Assembly (NCBI RefSeq): GCF_000718025.1
Contig: NZ_JODS01000005.1
Coordinates: 62,001-126,000 of the forward strand
DNA length: 64,000 nt
Source of the DNA: Kitasatospora purpeofusca
Lineage (GTDB): Bacteria > Actinomycetota > Actinomycetes > Streptomycetales > Streptomycetaceae
Direction: 5' to 3'
The notes below the pieces were generated by a model. It was not told where the DNA came from, made no database searches, and saw nothing but the letters and a program-made list of their open reading frames with translations. How positions within the stretch are numbered: the first letter of the stretch is position 1; every line of letters starts with the position of its first letter. Below, piece after piece: positions 1 to 7,149 of this stretch. The translations under genes were made by a program, and so were the position numbers.

Positions 1-769
1 CGAGCGGCGGGCGGACGGCCGTCACCACGGTGGCGTCGAGGTCCTCGTCGTAGCCGAGGGCGGCGGTGAGCCCGGCCGCCGCGACCACGCCGAGGGCCGC
101 CTCGGCCTGCTGGTCGCTGGTCTCGAACAGCAGCGCACCGCCCGGGGCCAGCCAGTGCGGGGCGTCGGCGGCGACCCGGCGCAGCACGTCGAGGCCGTCG
201 GCGCCGCCGTCCAGGGCCGGCCGGGCCTCGTGCACCCGGGCCTCGGCCGGGAGGAACTCGATGTCGGCGGTGGGCACGTAGGGGACGTTGGCGAGCAGGA
301 CGTCCACCCGGCCGCGCAGGCCGGTCGGCAGGGCGTCGAAGAGGTCGCCCTCGAACACCTCGGCGCCGGGGGCGGCGGACCGGGCCAGGTTGCGGCGGGC
401 GCAGCGCACGGCGGCCGGGTCGAGGTCGGCCGCGCACAGCCGCACGGGGTGGCCGGCCTCGGCGGCGAGCGCCGCGCCGAGGGCGCCGCTGCCGCAGCAC
501 AGGTCGACGACCTGCGCGTGCTCGTGCGTGAGTGCGGCGGCGGTGCGGACCAGGAACTCGCTGCGCCGGCGGGGTACGAACACCCCGGGGTCGACGGCGA
601 TCCGCAGACCGGCGAACTCGGCCCAGCCGACGACGTGTTCGAGCGGGCGGCCGGCGGCGCGGCCGCGGACCATGGCGGCCAGCCGGGCGGGGGTGTCGGC
701 GGCGGAGAGCAGGATGCGTGCCTCGTCCTCGGCGAAGACGCAGCCGGCGGCACGCAGCCTTGCGGTCAC
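1..769 (-). CDS. HemK/PrmC-like N5-glutamine methyltransferase, 3' end outside window
   Basis: SAM-dependent methyltransferase of the PrmC-related class, which methylates a glutamine side chain on a partner protein in the cytoplasm. The reverse-strand frame shows the SAM-binding motif VVDLCCGSGALGAAL, an acidic motif CAADLDPAAV, and the catalytic loop as NVPYVP instead of the classical NPPY; the PrmC-related subfamily tolerates this change. The reading frame runs off position 1, so the last residues are missing. The start is uncertain: the GTG at 769 gives VTARLRAAGCVFAEDEA, which matches the usual beginning of this family, but in-frame GTG or TTG codons up to about 822 are also open. Fold and class are secure; the substrate is unknown. 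Confidence 0.82.
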   Translation of the reverse strand, partial: MTARLRAAGCVFAEDEARILLSAADTPARLAAMVRGRAAGRPLEHVVGWAEFAGLRIAVDPGVFVPRRRSEFLVRTAAALTHEHAQVVDLCCGSGALGAALAAEAGHPVRLCAADLDPAAVRCARRNLARSAAPGAEVFEGDLFDALPTGLRGRVDVLLANVPYVPTADIEFLPAEARVHEARPALDGGADGLDVLRRVAADAPHWLAPGGALLFETSDQQAEAALGVVAAAGLTAALGYDEDLDATVVTAVRPPL

Positions 770-1142
770 GGAGGAGCGGAGCGAGGCGGACGGGTGGACA
801 GGCAAGGGAACCCCTCGGAGCACAGGTGGAGGACATCGTCCGACCCGGGGCTCTCCGCGCACATCTCGCCGGACGGCGGACGCTCCCACGCGGTACGGCC
901 GGCTTCAGGGCCGGGCGTGCACCTGCGTGAGGGCGCCGTGGTCACGGCCGGGGAGCACCCGATCCGGCACAGCGGTCATGGGTTCTCACCTCCCCGTTCT
1001 TCGCGTTTCCTCTGCGGCGTCCGTCACCTTACCGCAACGGGTCCGACCCCGGGGTGCGGTCCGCCGACGGGCGGCGGCGCGCGCACCCCGGGGCGTCCGG
1101 GCTCCGGGGGCTCGGGGTCTCCGGGGTCCGGGGGCCCGGCGG
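770..1142. other. Intergenic stretch with leader region of the methyltransferase
   Basis: This 370-base stretch lies between the methyltransferase and a secreted protein, both read leftwards. Apart from the possible 24-aa frame at 905-979 it shows no convincing coding pattern. The part at 1070-1140 is a GC-rich run without a clean hairpin. Confidence 0.5.
905..979 (-). CDS. Possible 24-aa leader ORF
   Basis: A short frame, MTAVPDRVLPGRDHGALTQV plus four residues, begins at an ATG preceded by a strong Shine-Dalgarno GGGGAGG (985-993). It lies upstream of the methyltransferase and in the same frame, ending at a TGA about 135 bases before the GTG at 769. It could be a leader peptide, or the original 5' end of the gene cut off by a stop. 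No homology is recognised. Confidence 0.3.
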   Translation of the reverse strand: MTAVPDRVLPGRDHGALTQVHARP

Positions 1143-1589
1143 TCAGATGCCGTCGGCGAAGTTCCGGAACGCCGCCCGGGTGCCGTCGCCCGCGATGCCG
1201 TCGATGGCGCCGGTGTACCCCCAGCCGCCGTCCTTCAGCAGCCGCTGCAGTGCCTTGACGGTCTCGGTGCCGGGGATGCCGTCGATCGCGCCGGGGTAGC
1301 CCCAGAACTCCTTGAGGTTGCGCTGGAACGCCTTCCAGCTCTCGGGGCCGAGCTGCCCGTCGACGGCGCCGTTGTAACCCCAGTTCTGCTTCAGCCAGTT
1401 CTGCACGTTCTTGGCCTGCGCGGAGCTGAGCCCGAAGTTCTGGACCGCGCGCACGGCCGGGGCGGCCGCGGCGGAGGTGGTGGCCGCCGTGGCGGTGGTG
1501 GCCGCGCCCGCGGCGGCCACGCCGCCGACGGCGATGCCGAGGGCCAGGCCGAGGGCGACGAGCGGCCCGGTCTTCGTGGTGGATCGCAT
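1143..1589 (-). CDS. Secreted peptidoglycan-binding-like repeat protein
   Basis: A 148-aa exported protein. Residues 1-45 form a signal peptide: basic start MRSTTKTG, a hydrophobic core and an Ala-rich region. The mature part holds three copies of a 35-40-aa unit with the signature WGY.GA.DG, at NWGYNGAVDG, FWGYPGAIDG and GWGYTGAIDG, each followed by a helix with an aromatic or Leu-rich face. This is the PG_binding_1 pattern, which binds cell-wall stem peptides. No catalytic domain is attached. The ATG has a good ribosome site, AAGGGGAGC. Its likely role is cell-wall binding outside the cell; the partner is unknown. Confidence 0.8.
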   Translation of the reverse strand: MRSTTKTGPLVALGLALGIAVGGVAAAGAATTATAATTSAAAAPAVRAVQNFGLSSAQAKNVQNWLKQNWGYNGAVDGQLGPESWKAFQRNLKEFWGYPGAIDGIPGTETVKALQRLLKDGGWGYTGAIDGIAGDGTRAAFRNFADGI

Positions 1590-1910
1590 GTGGTGCTCCC
1601 CTTCGAGCGGTGGGACGGCCGACGCCCGGTCGCGCCGTCGGACGCGCACGGGCACACATGCCGTAAGCGACGGATCAGTCACCGACAGTGTCGATCCGAC
1701 ACTAACCATCGCCGCCCCGCGGGGTCGAGCGGATATCCGGCCACCCGGCAACGGGCGACACGCGGCCCCGACGGCCTCCGCCGCCCGCCGCACACCCCCG
1801 GAGGCCCGGCCGCCGAAGGATCCCGGCCTTCGCCCCGGGATGGCCGGTTCGCACCCGGAGCACCACCGGCGCGCGAACGGGGCGCGCGCCCTTCGTGGTA
1901 CACCGATCCG
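1590..1910. other. Divergent promoter region with a perfect inverted repeat
   Basis: The region separates the secreted peptidoglycan-binding protein (leftward) from the HAD gene (rightward). It contains the inverted repeat AGTGTCG-ATC-CGACACT at 1687-1703, about 100 bases upstream of the leftward ATG, a possible operator. No coding frame stands out in the rest. Confidence 0.4.
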
Positions 1911-2528
1911 ATGACGACCTCCCGAGCACCCGGCGCCGTGCTCTGCGACATCGACGGTGTGATCCGGTTCTTCGACCACCGCGAGGTGGACCGCCTGGAG
2001 GCGGCCGCCGGACTGGCCGCGGGCACGACCTTCGGGCTGGCGTTCGCCGAGGAGCTGGGGCGGCGGCTGGTGCGCGGGGAGTTGAGCCGGCCGGAGTGGA
2101 CGGCGGAGATCGCCGGGGCGCTGGCACCCGGTCTGCCGGACGGGCGGGCGGAGGCGCTGGCGGCCGCGTTCACCGGCGCCCCGGTGCGCGCCGACGGCGA
2201 GGTGGTGGAGTTGCTGCGGCGGGCGAAGCGGCGGGTGCCGGTGCTGCTGGTGACCAACGCGACGCTCTGGCTGGAGGAGGACCTGGCCGCGCTCGGGCTG
2301 GCCGATCTGGCGGAGGGTGTCGTCAACAGCGCCCGGGTCGGGGCGGCCAAGCCGGATCCGGCGATCTACCGGGTCGCGGCGGAGCGGGCCGGGGTCACCG
2401 AACGGCAGTGCCTGTTCGTGGACGACAGCGCGACCAACGTGGCGGCGGCCGGGCGGCTCGGCATGGCGGCCGTGCACTTCCGGGAGCCGGCCGACCTCGC
2501 GCGGGCGCTCGCGCCCCTGTGGGGCTGA
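1911..2528 (+). CDS. HAD-family phosphohydrolase
   Basis: A 205-aa haloacid dehalogenase-type hydrolase that would remove phosphate from a small metabolite through an aspartyl-phosphate intermediate. All motifs are present: CDIDGVI near residue 13 (nucleophile Asp and acid/base Asp), VTNA (motif II), AKPDPAIY (motif III Lys) and VDDSATN (motif IV). The segment between motifs I and II is a helical C1-type cap, as in the YihX/HAD-IA group. The ATG is the first methionine that makes a normal N-terminus. It converges on the next gene across a strong hairpin. The substrate cannot be read from the sequence. Confidence 0.88.
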   Translation: MTTSRAPGAVLCDIDGVIRFFDHREVDRLEAAAGLAAGTTFGLAFAEELGRRLVRGELSRPEWTAEIAGALAPGLPDGRAEALAAAFTGAPVRADGEVVELLRRAKRRVPVLLVTNATLWLEEDLAALGLADLAEGVVNSARVGAAKPDPAIYRVAAERAGVTERQCLFVDDSATNVAAAGRLGMAAVHFREPADLARALAPLWG

Positions 2529-2594
2529 CCGCACACGGCGGCGCCGTCCGCCCCGGCCCTTGCGGGCGGGACGGACGGCGCCGTCGGTGTGCGG
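2529..2594. terminator. Bidirectional terminator
   Basis: A long hairpin begins immediately after the HAD stop codon: arms CCGCACACGGCGGCGCCGTC (2529 onward) and the matching half ending at 2594, with one bulge in the outer part. It lies between two convergent genes. Confidence 0.75.
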
Positions 2595-2628
2595 CTGTCG
2601 GTACGCGACCGACGAAGGTGTGCGACCG

Positions 2629-2913
2629 TCAGAAACGGCGGCCGGACTCGCGCTCGGCCTTCTCCAGCTGGTCGATCCGGCGCTGGATGGCGTTGGCCTC
2701 GGCGCGGGCCTTGGCGGCCTCGGCGTGCGCGCCGTAGTGGTCCAGGGTGGCAGCCTTCTGGCGCAGGTCGGAGACCTGCTGGCGCAGCTGGTTGATGTTC
2801 ACCGTGATCGAACCGGCCGCCGCGGGCTGGGCGGTGGCGACCTGGGCCACGGTGGCCAGGCCACCGCCGGCCAGGACGGCGGTCAGAACGAGGGCGGGAA
2901 TGCGTCGGCGCAT
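2629..2913 (-). CDS. Small secreted coiled-coil protein
   Basis: A 94-aa protein with a clear Sec signal peptide (MRRRIPALVLTAVLAGGG then an AQPAAAG cleavage region near residues 28-33). The mature 60 residues are one amphipathic helix rich in Gln, Arg, Ala and Glu (INQLRQQVSDLRQKAATLDH and onward), predicted to form a coiled coil. It has no cysteines and no catalytic motif. The ATG has GGAAG upstream. The next leftward gene upstream also encodes a small secreted protein, but it has its own leader, so co-transcription is not certain. Function unknown. Confidence 0.7.
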   Translation of the reverse strand: MRRRIPALVLTAVLAGGGLATVAQVATAQPAAAGSITVNINQLRQQVSDLRQKAATLDHYGAHAEAAKARAEANAIQRRIDQLEKAERESGRRF

Positions 2914-3068
2914 GGTGCTTCCTTACGGTCGTGCGAGGTTCACTGACGAGACATCATGCGATAACCCGTCAGTAACATCATTACACGATCTTGACCCTCG
3001 CCTGCACCCGGCACACCCGCCGACGCTTCCGCGGCAGGACCCGCGACTGGACGGCAACAGGCCCGGCC

Positions 3069-3302
3069 TCAGCGGGTCGTGGGCGCACCGTCCTCCGGCT
3101 GGACGGCGCAGACCGCACTCGCGGTCGGGCCCGCGAAACCGAGGAAGCTGCCGAGCATCTGGCGGCAGACGGCGGCCTCCTTGGCGTTGTGCGGGCCCTC
3201 GGCGGCGGCCGGCTGCGCGGTGGCGAGCGGCAGCGCGAGCAGCGGTGCGGCGAACAGCAGGACGGAGCCGACAGCCCGGGCGGCGGACTTGGCGAAGGTC
3301 AT
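3069..3302 (-). CDS. Small secreted two-cysteine protein
   Basis: A 77-aa protein starting MTFAKSAARAVGSVLLFAAP, with a hydrophobic core and cleavage near AQPAAAEG (about residues 30-35). The mature part of about 43 residues keeps two cysteines (AVCRQM and SAVCAV) that could form one disulfide, and ends in a polar tail. The start is backed by AAAGGGG seven bases upstream. It is not recognised as a named family; it resembles the short chaplin-sized exported proteins of actinomycetes in layout only. Confidence 0.65.
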   Translation of the reverse strand: MTFAKSAARAVGSVLLFAAPLLALPLATAQPAAAEGPHNAKEAAVCRQMLGSFLGFAGPTASAVCAVQPEDGAPTTR

Positions 3303-3449
3303 GGCGAACCCCTTTCGGGTGGAAAATGGGACGAGCCATTGACTACCGGACAGGTCGCCCCGGCCGTCGGACCCTGCGCCGTTGGTGAGCGTGTCCCGGA
3401 CAACAGGGCGGCCCGCCGCTCACCAGCGACACAGGGTGGCCGGACGGCC

Positions 3450-3992
3450 TCAGCCCATGGACTTGGCGCCGTCCAGCGACTCGCGCAGGATGTCGGCGTG
3501 GCCCGCGTGCTGCGCGGTCTCGGCGATCACGTGGAGCAGCACCCGGCGGGCGGACCAGCGGGCGTCGGCCTCGAACCACGGGGCCTTCGGCAGCGGGTGC
3601 GAGGCGTCGAGGTCGGGCAGGACGGCGACCAGCTCGTCCGTGCGGCGGGCCGTCTCGGCGTAGTCGGCGAGCACTCCCTCGAGCGTCTCGCCGGGCAGCA
3701 GCTTGAACTCGTCCGTGCGGCGGTCGAAGTCCTCCTGGGTCATGTTCGCGAAGTCGGGCATCGCGGAGGGGCCCTCGAGGATGAAGTCCACCCAGGCGCG
3801 CTCACAGTTCGTCACGTGCTTGATGAGACCGCCCAGGCACAGTTCGCCGGCGGTGGTCCGGAGCGCGGCCTGCTCGTCGGTCAGGTCGCGGGTGGTGAAA
3901 CGCAGGAAGTGGCGCTGCTCGGCGAGCTGGGCCAGCAGGTCGGCGCGCTCGCCGGTGGCCGCGACGGTGGTGGTGGTCGTGGTGCCGTTCAT
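3450..3992 (-). CDS. DinB/DUF664-family protein
   Basis: A 180-aa four-helix-bundle protein of the DinB superfamily, metal-dependent and often a thiol (mycothiol or bacillithiol) S-transferase in actinobacteria. Metal-binding histidines expected for the family are visible at GGLIKHVTN (about residue 58) and in HVIAETAQHAGHADI near the C-terminus (about 155-170). The length is typical. The N-terminus is a Thr-rich stretch (MNGTTTTTT). The gene stands alone between leftward neighbours. The actual substrate is not predictable. Confidence 0.83.
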   Translation of the reverse strand: MNGTTTTTTVAATGERADLLAQLAEQRHFLRFTTRDLTDEQAALRTTAGELCLGGLIKHVTNCERAWVDFILEGPSAMPDFANMTQEDFDRRTDEFKLLPGETLEGVLADYAETARRTDELVAVLPDLDASHPLPKAPWFEADARWSARRVLLHVIAETAQHAGHADILRESLDGAKSMG

Positions 3993-4172
3993 GGTGCTCC
4001 GCCTTCGTGGTTGCCGTGGTGCGTCCGGTTGTTCCGTCCGACGTGGACCACAGTAGGAGCCGTGTAGGTCAGGTCATGTCCTAGACGGTCGTCGGAGCGC
4101 GTCCGGCCCGCCCCCGGCGCGAGTGCGATCGGGAACGGGCCGGGGACGGGCCGCGGCGGGCGGACGGGCGGC

Positions 4173-5105
4173 TCAGTCCTCCGCGCAGGAGGCGCCCGGC
4201 GAGGCCAGCACCCGCGCCGCGCAGCGGTGCCCGCGCGCCGCCGCCTCGCGCAGACCCGACGTTCCGAGCACGTCCGCCGCTCCCGGCGCGCCCGGCTCCG
4301 CACCCGTCAGCCGCGCGTCCAGGAAGGCCGCGAGGAACCCGGCCGCGAAGGCGTCGCCCGCGCCGGTGAGGTCGCGGACCTCCCCCACCGGCGGGACCGG
4401 CACGGTGAACGGCGCCTCCCCCGGTACGTCGATCGTGGTCGCCTCCGCCCCCGACTTGGTGATCACCGTGGTGGCCGCCAGCCGGGCCCGCTCCGGGCCC
4501 GGCCGCCCGTCGACGAGCAGCCCCAGCCAGGCGGACTCGGAGCGGTTGGCGAACAGCAGGGTCGGCGCCAGTTCCCCGGCGAGGGCCAGGAAGCGCTCGC
4601 GTCCGAAGCCCTCCAGCATCCCGGTGGAGGAGGCGTCCAGCGAGGTGGTGCCGCCGGCCGAGCGGACCCGGCGCAGGGCGTCGACGGCCGTCGTGCCGAC
4701 CGGTTCGCCGTCGAAGGAGTAGGCGGGCACGTGCAGATGGGTCAGGCCGTCCAGCCAGGCGTCCGGGACGGTCTCCAGCAGGGTGGCCGCGCCCCGGTCG
4801 GGCAGCATGGTGCGCTCGCCCTCGTCGTCGATCAGCACCACGATGCTGCCGGTCCGGCCCCGGTGCGCGACCCGGACGTCCACGCCGTGGCCGGCCAGTT
4901 CGGCGGCCAGGCCGCCGCCGGCCGGGTCGTCGCCGACGCAGCCGAGGAAGCGGACCGGGCACTGGCCGGCGGCGAAGGCCGCGACGTTCGCGGCGCTGCC
5001 GCCGCGCTGCCGGAAGACCCGGGCCGCGGAGTCGGTGCCGTGCCGCAGCGGTCCGGCCACCCAGACGACGACGTCCTCCACGAGGTCGCCGAGCACTCCC
5101 AGCAT
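4173..5105 (-). CDS. PfkB-family carbohydrate kinase, probable pseudouridine kinase
   Basis: A 310-aa ribokinase/PfkB-fold kinase. The N-terminal GDLVEDVVVWV strand, the substrate loop RQRGGSAANVAAFAAG and the C-terminal anion-hole motif DLTGAGDAFAAGF, with the catalytic Asp of GAGD, are all present. It starts three bases after the stop of psuG, so the two are co-transcribed. In known pseudouridine degradation a PfkB kinase makes pseudouridine 5'-phosphate, which PsuG splits to uracil and ribose 5-phosphate. The PsuK assignment rests on this pairing; kinase fold is certain, substrate is inferred. Confidence 0.85.
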   Translation of the reverse strand: MLGVLGDLVEDVVVWVAGPLRHGTDSAARVFRQRGGSAANVAAFAAGQCPVRFLGCVGDDPAGGGLAAELAGHGVDVRVAHRGRTGSIVVLIDDEGERTMLPDRGAATLLETVPDAWLDGLTHLHVPAYSFDGEPVGTTAVDALRRVRSAGGTTSLDASSTGMLEGFGRERFLALAGELAPTLLFANRSESAWLGLLVDGRPGPERARLAATTVITKSGAEATTIDVPGEAPFTVPVPPVGEVRDLTGAGDAFAAGFLAAFLDARLTGAEPGAPGAADVLGTSGLREAAARGHRCAARVLASPGASCAED

Positions 5106-5108
5106 CGG

Positions 5109-6035
5109 TCAGGCCTCGTTCCGGGCGGCGGACAGCGCGGTGGCAATCTCCCCGCCGAGCCGGACGTTGCCCCGGTAGACCTCGATGTTGACCTCCAGGC
5201 TGCGGCCCTGGGTGTCGCGCTGGATGAAGTCGAGCAGGAACGGGGTGGAGGCGTTGCCCTTGATGCCCCGGGCGTCGGCCTCGGCCCAGGCGCGGGTCAG
5301 CAGGTCGTCGAGCTCGCGCGGCGGGAGCTGCTTGTCCGGGTCGACCGGGTTGGCGATCAGGACGGCCTGCGGCAGGTCGAGTCCGTCGCGGGCCTCGATC
5401 ACCCGCGCCGCCTCCTCCGGGGTGTCGACCCGGTAGGCGATCTCGTGGCCGGAGTCGGTGATGTAGAAGCCGGGGTAGTGGCGGGTGCGGTAGCCGATGA
5501 CGGGGATGTTGAGGGTCTCGAAGCGCTCCAGGGTGGCCCGGATGTCGAGGATCGACTTCACGCCGGCGCTGATCACGGTGACCGGGGTGGCGGCCAGGGT
5601 GGTCAGGTCGGCGGACTCGTCGAAGCTCTCGGAGGCGCCGAAGTGGACGCCGCCGAGGCCGCCGGTGGAGAAGACCCGGACGCCGGCCCGGTGGGCGAGG
5701 AAGGCGGTCGCGGCGACGGTGGTGCCGCCGTGCCGGCCGAGCGCCGCCACCACCGGGAGGTCGCGCAGGCTCGCCTTGTCGAGGCCCTCGGCCGCCGACA
5801 GTTCCTCGATCTGCGCCGTGGACAGGCCGACCGTCGGCACGCCCGCGTGGACGCCGATGGTGGCCGGGACGACGCCGGTGGCGCGCAGCCGCTCCTCCGC
5901 CTCCAGCGCGACCTCCAGGTTGCGCGGCCGGGGCAGCCCGTGGGTGAAGATCGTCGACTCCAGGGCGACGACGGGGGCGCCGGCGGCGACGGCCTCGGCG
6001 ACTTCCTGGGAGATGCGGATGGGCAGTCCGGTCAT
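5109..6035 (-). CDS. psuG: Pseudouridine-5'-phosphate glycosidase
   Basis: A 308-aa enzyme that cleaves the C-C glycosidic bond of pseudouridine 5'-phosphate to uracil plus ribose 5-phosphate. Family signatures are strong: VVALESTIFTHGLPRP near the N-terminus, GVPTVGLS, GRHGGTTVAATAFLA, FSTGGLGGVHFG, and SAGVKSILDI holding the Schiff-base lysine. ANPVDPDKQLP and the KGNASTPFLLDFI segment complete it. I chose the ATG at 6035 (MTGLPIRISQEVA) over the one at 6065 because AGGGAG sits at the right distance. A LysR regulator diverges upstream and probably controls this pair. Confidence 0.95.
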   Translation of the reverse strand: MTGLPIRISQEVAEAVAAGAPVVALESTIFTHGLPRPRNLEVALEAEERLRATGVVPATIGVHAGVPTVGLSTAQIEELSAAEGLDKASLRDLPVVAALGRHGGTTVAATAFLAHRAGVRVFSTGGLGGVHFGASESFDESADLTTLAATPVTVISAGVKSILDIRATLERFETLNIPVIGYRTRHYPGFYITDSGHEIAYRVDTPEEAARVIEARDGLDLPQAVLIANPVDPDKQLPPRELDDLLTRAWAEADARGIKGNASTPFLLDFIQRDTQGRSLEVNIEVYRGNVRLGGEIATALSAARNEA

Positions 6036-6132
6036 GGCGTGTGCTCCCTGTGAGGCTGCCACCACGGTGTGGCAGCGGTGGGCTCAGCCTAGGGAGCGAT
6101 CACATCGGGATCCAGAATGAATACCGGCCCTT

Positions 6133-6154
6133 CTCATAGACTCTCGGCTATGAG
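6133..6154. promoter_or_regulatory. Inverted repeat covering the LysR start codon
   Basis: Perfect arms CTCATAG (6133-6139) and CTATGAG (6148-6154) are separated by eight bases; the right arm includes the ATG at 6150. The ATAG/CTAT cores resemble LysR-type boxes, although the spacing is T-N12-A and not the usual T-N11-A. It lies about 100 bases from the psuG start, so it could serve both autoregulation and psuG control. Confidence 0.5.
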
Positions 6155-7064
6155 TCGGGCTACGAGTCTCACCCTGCGCCAGCTGGAGGTCTTCCTCGCG
6201 GTGGCCGACACCCTGCACTTCGGCCGGGCGGCCGAGCGCCTGCACATCTCCCAGCCGACGGTCAGCCAGGAGGTCGCCCGGCTGGAGCGGACCGTCGGGG
6301 TGGAGCTCTTCGACCGCAGCCGCCGGTCGGTGCGGCTGACCTCGGCCGGGGAGGTGATGGCCGCCGAGTCCGCCCGGCTGCTCGACCAGGCGGGCACCCT
6401 GCTCGCCCGGGTGCGGCTGCACGAGGAGACCAGGCTCGGCACGGCCCGGATCGTCGCCTCCCCGACCGTGGTCAACCGGCTGCTGCCCGCCGTGGTGAGC
6501 CGGGCCGAGCGCGAGCTGCCCGAACTCGTCCTGGCCGAACTCTCGGTGGACACCGGCCGGGTGTCCGCCACCCTGGCGGGCGAACTCGCCGACCTCGGCC
6601 TGGGCCGCTTCCTCGACGACGTGCCCGGCTACCGGCGCGAACGGATCGCCGACGAGCCGGTGCACGTCGCCCTCAGCCGGGACCATCCGCTGGCCGGGCG
6701 GGACGCGGTCCGGCTGGACGAGCTCGGCGACCTGCCGCTGCTGCTGTGGCCGCGCGAGCAGAGTCCGCGCTACTACGACCACGTGCTGGCGCTGTGCGCC
6801 GAACGCGGGGTGGAGCCGCCGGTCCTGGTCGGCCCGGCCCGGATCGTCGGCTCCCGGCTCTACCTGCTGTCGCAGAGCCGGGCCTTCTCCCTCGTCCCCG
6901 CCTCGATGACCGGCCACCTCACCGAGGACGTGGTCACGGTGCGGCTGGCGGGCCGGGCCACGCTCCCGCTGGAGCTCCAGTGGCGCCTGGACGACCGCCG
7001 TCCCGGGCTCGCCGCGCTGCGCGAGCTGGTCCGGGAGGAGGCGGCCGCCCTGGAGGCCTGCTGA
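6150..7064 (+). CDS. LysR-family transcriptional regulator
   Basis: A 304-aa LTTR. The N-terminal winged helix-turn-helix (about residues 8-65) reads LRQLEVFLAVADTLHFGRAA then LHISQPTVSQEVARLERTVG, with the usual ELFDRSRRSVRLTSAGE following. Residues 90-300 form the periplasmic-binding-like effector domain. It is divergent from psuG and the PfkB kinase, so pseudouridine or a breakdown product is a likely inducer (inference). The start is taken at 6150; an upstream ATG at 6117 would add 11 residues that are not typical. No Shine-Dalgarno is visible, so the message may be leaderless. Confidence 0.9.
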   Translation: MSRATSLTLRQLEVFLAVADTLHFGRAAERLHISQPTVSQEVARLERTVGVELFDRSRRSVRLTSAGEVMAAESARLLDQAGTLLARVRLHEETRLGTARIVASPTVVNRLLPAVVSRAERELPELVLAELSVDTGRVSATLAGELADLGLGRFLDDVPGYRRERIADEPVHVALSRDHPLAGRDAVRLDELGDLPLLLWPREQSPRYYDHVLALCAERGVEPPVLVGPARIVGSRLYLLSQSRAFSLVPASMTGHLTEDVVTVRLAGRATLPLELQWRLDDRRPGLAALRELVREEAAALEAC

Positions 7065-7149
7065 GCGCCCGACCGGGTGGTGGCCGGAACCGCCGGGCGC
7101 CCCGGCCGGGTGGTGGCCGGCACCGCTGAGCACCTGGGCCGGGCCCTGG

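Noticed and set aside
288..2528. A 746-aa plus-strand open frame
   Set aside because: Only its last 205 residues (HAD hydrolase) are real. The rest is an Arg/Pro/Ala-rich shadow of minus-strand genes.
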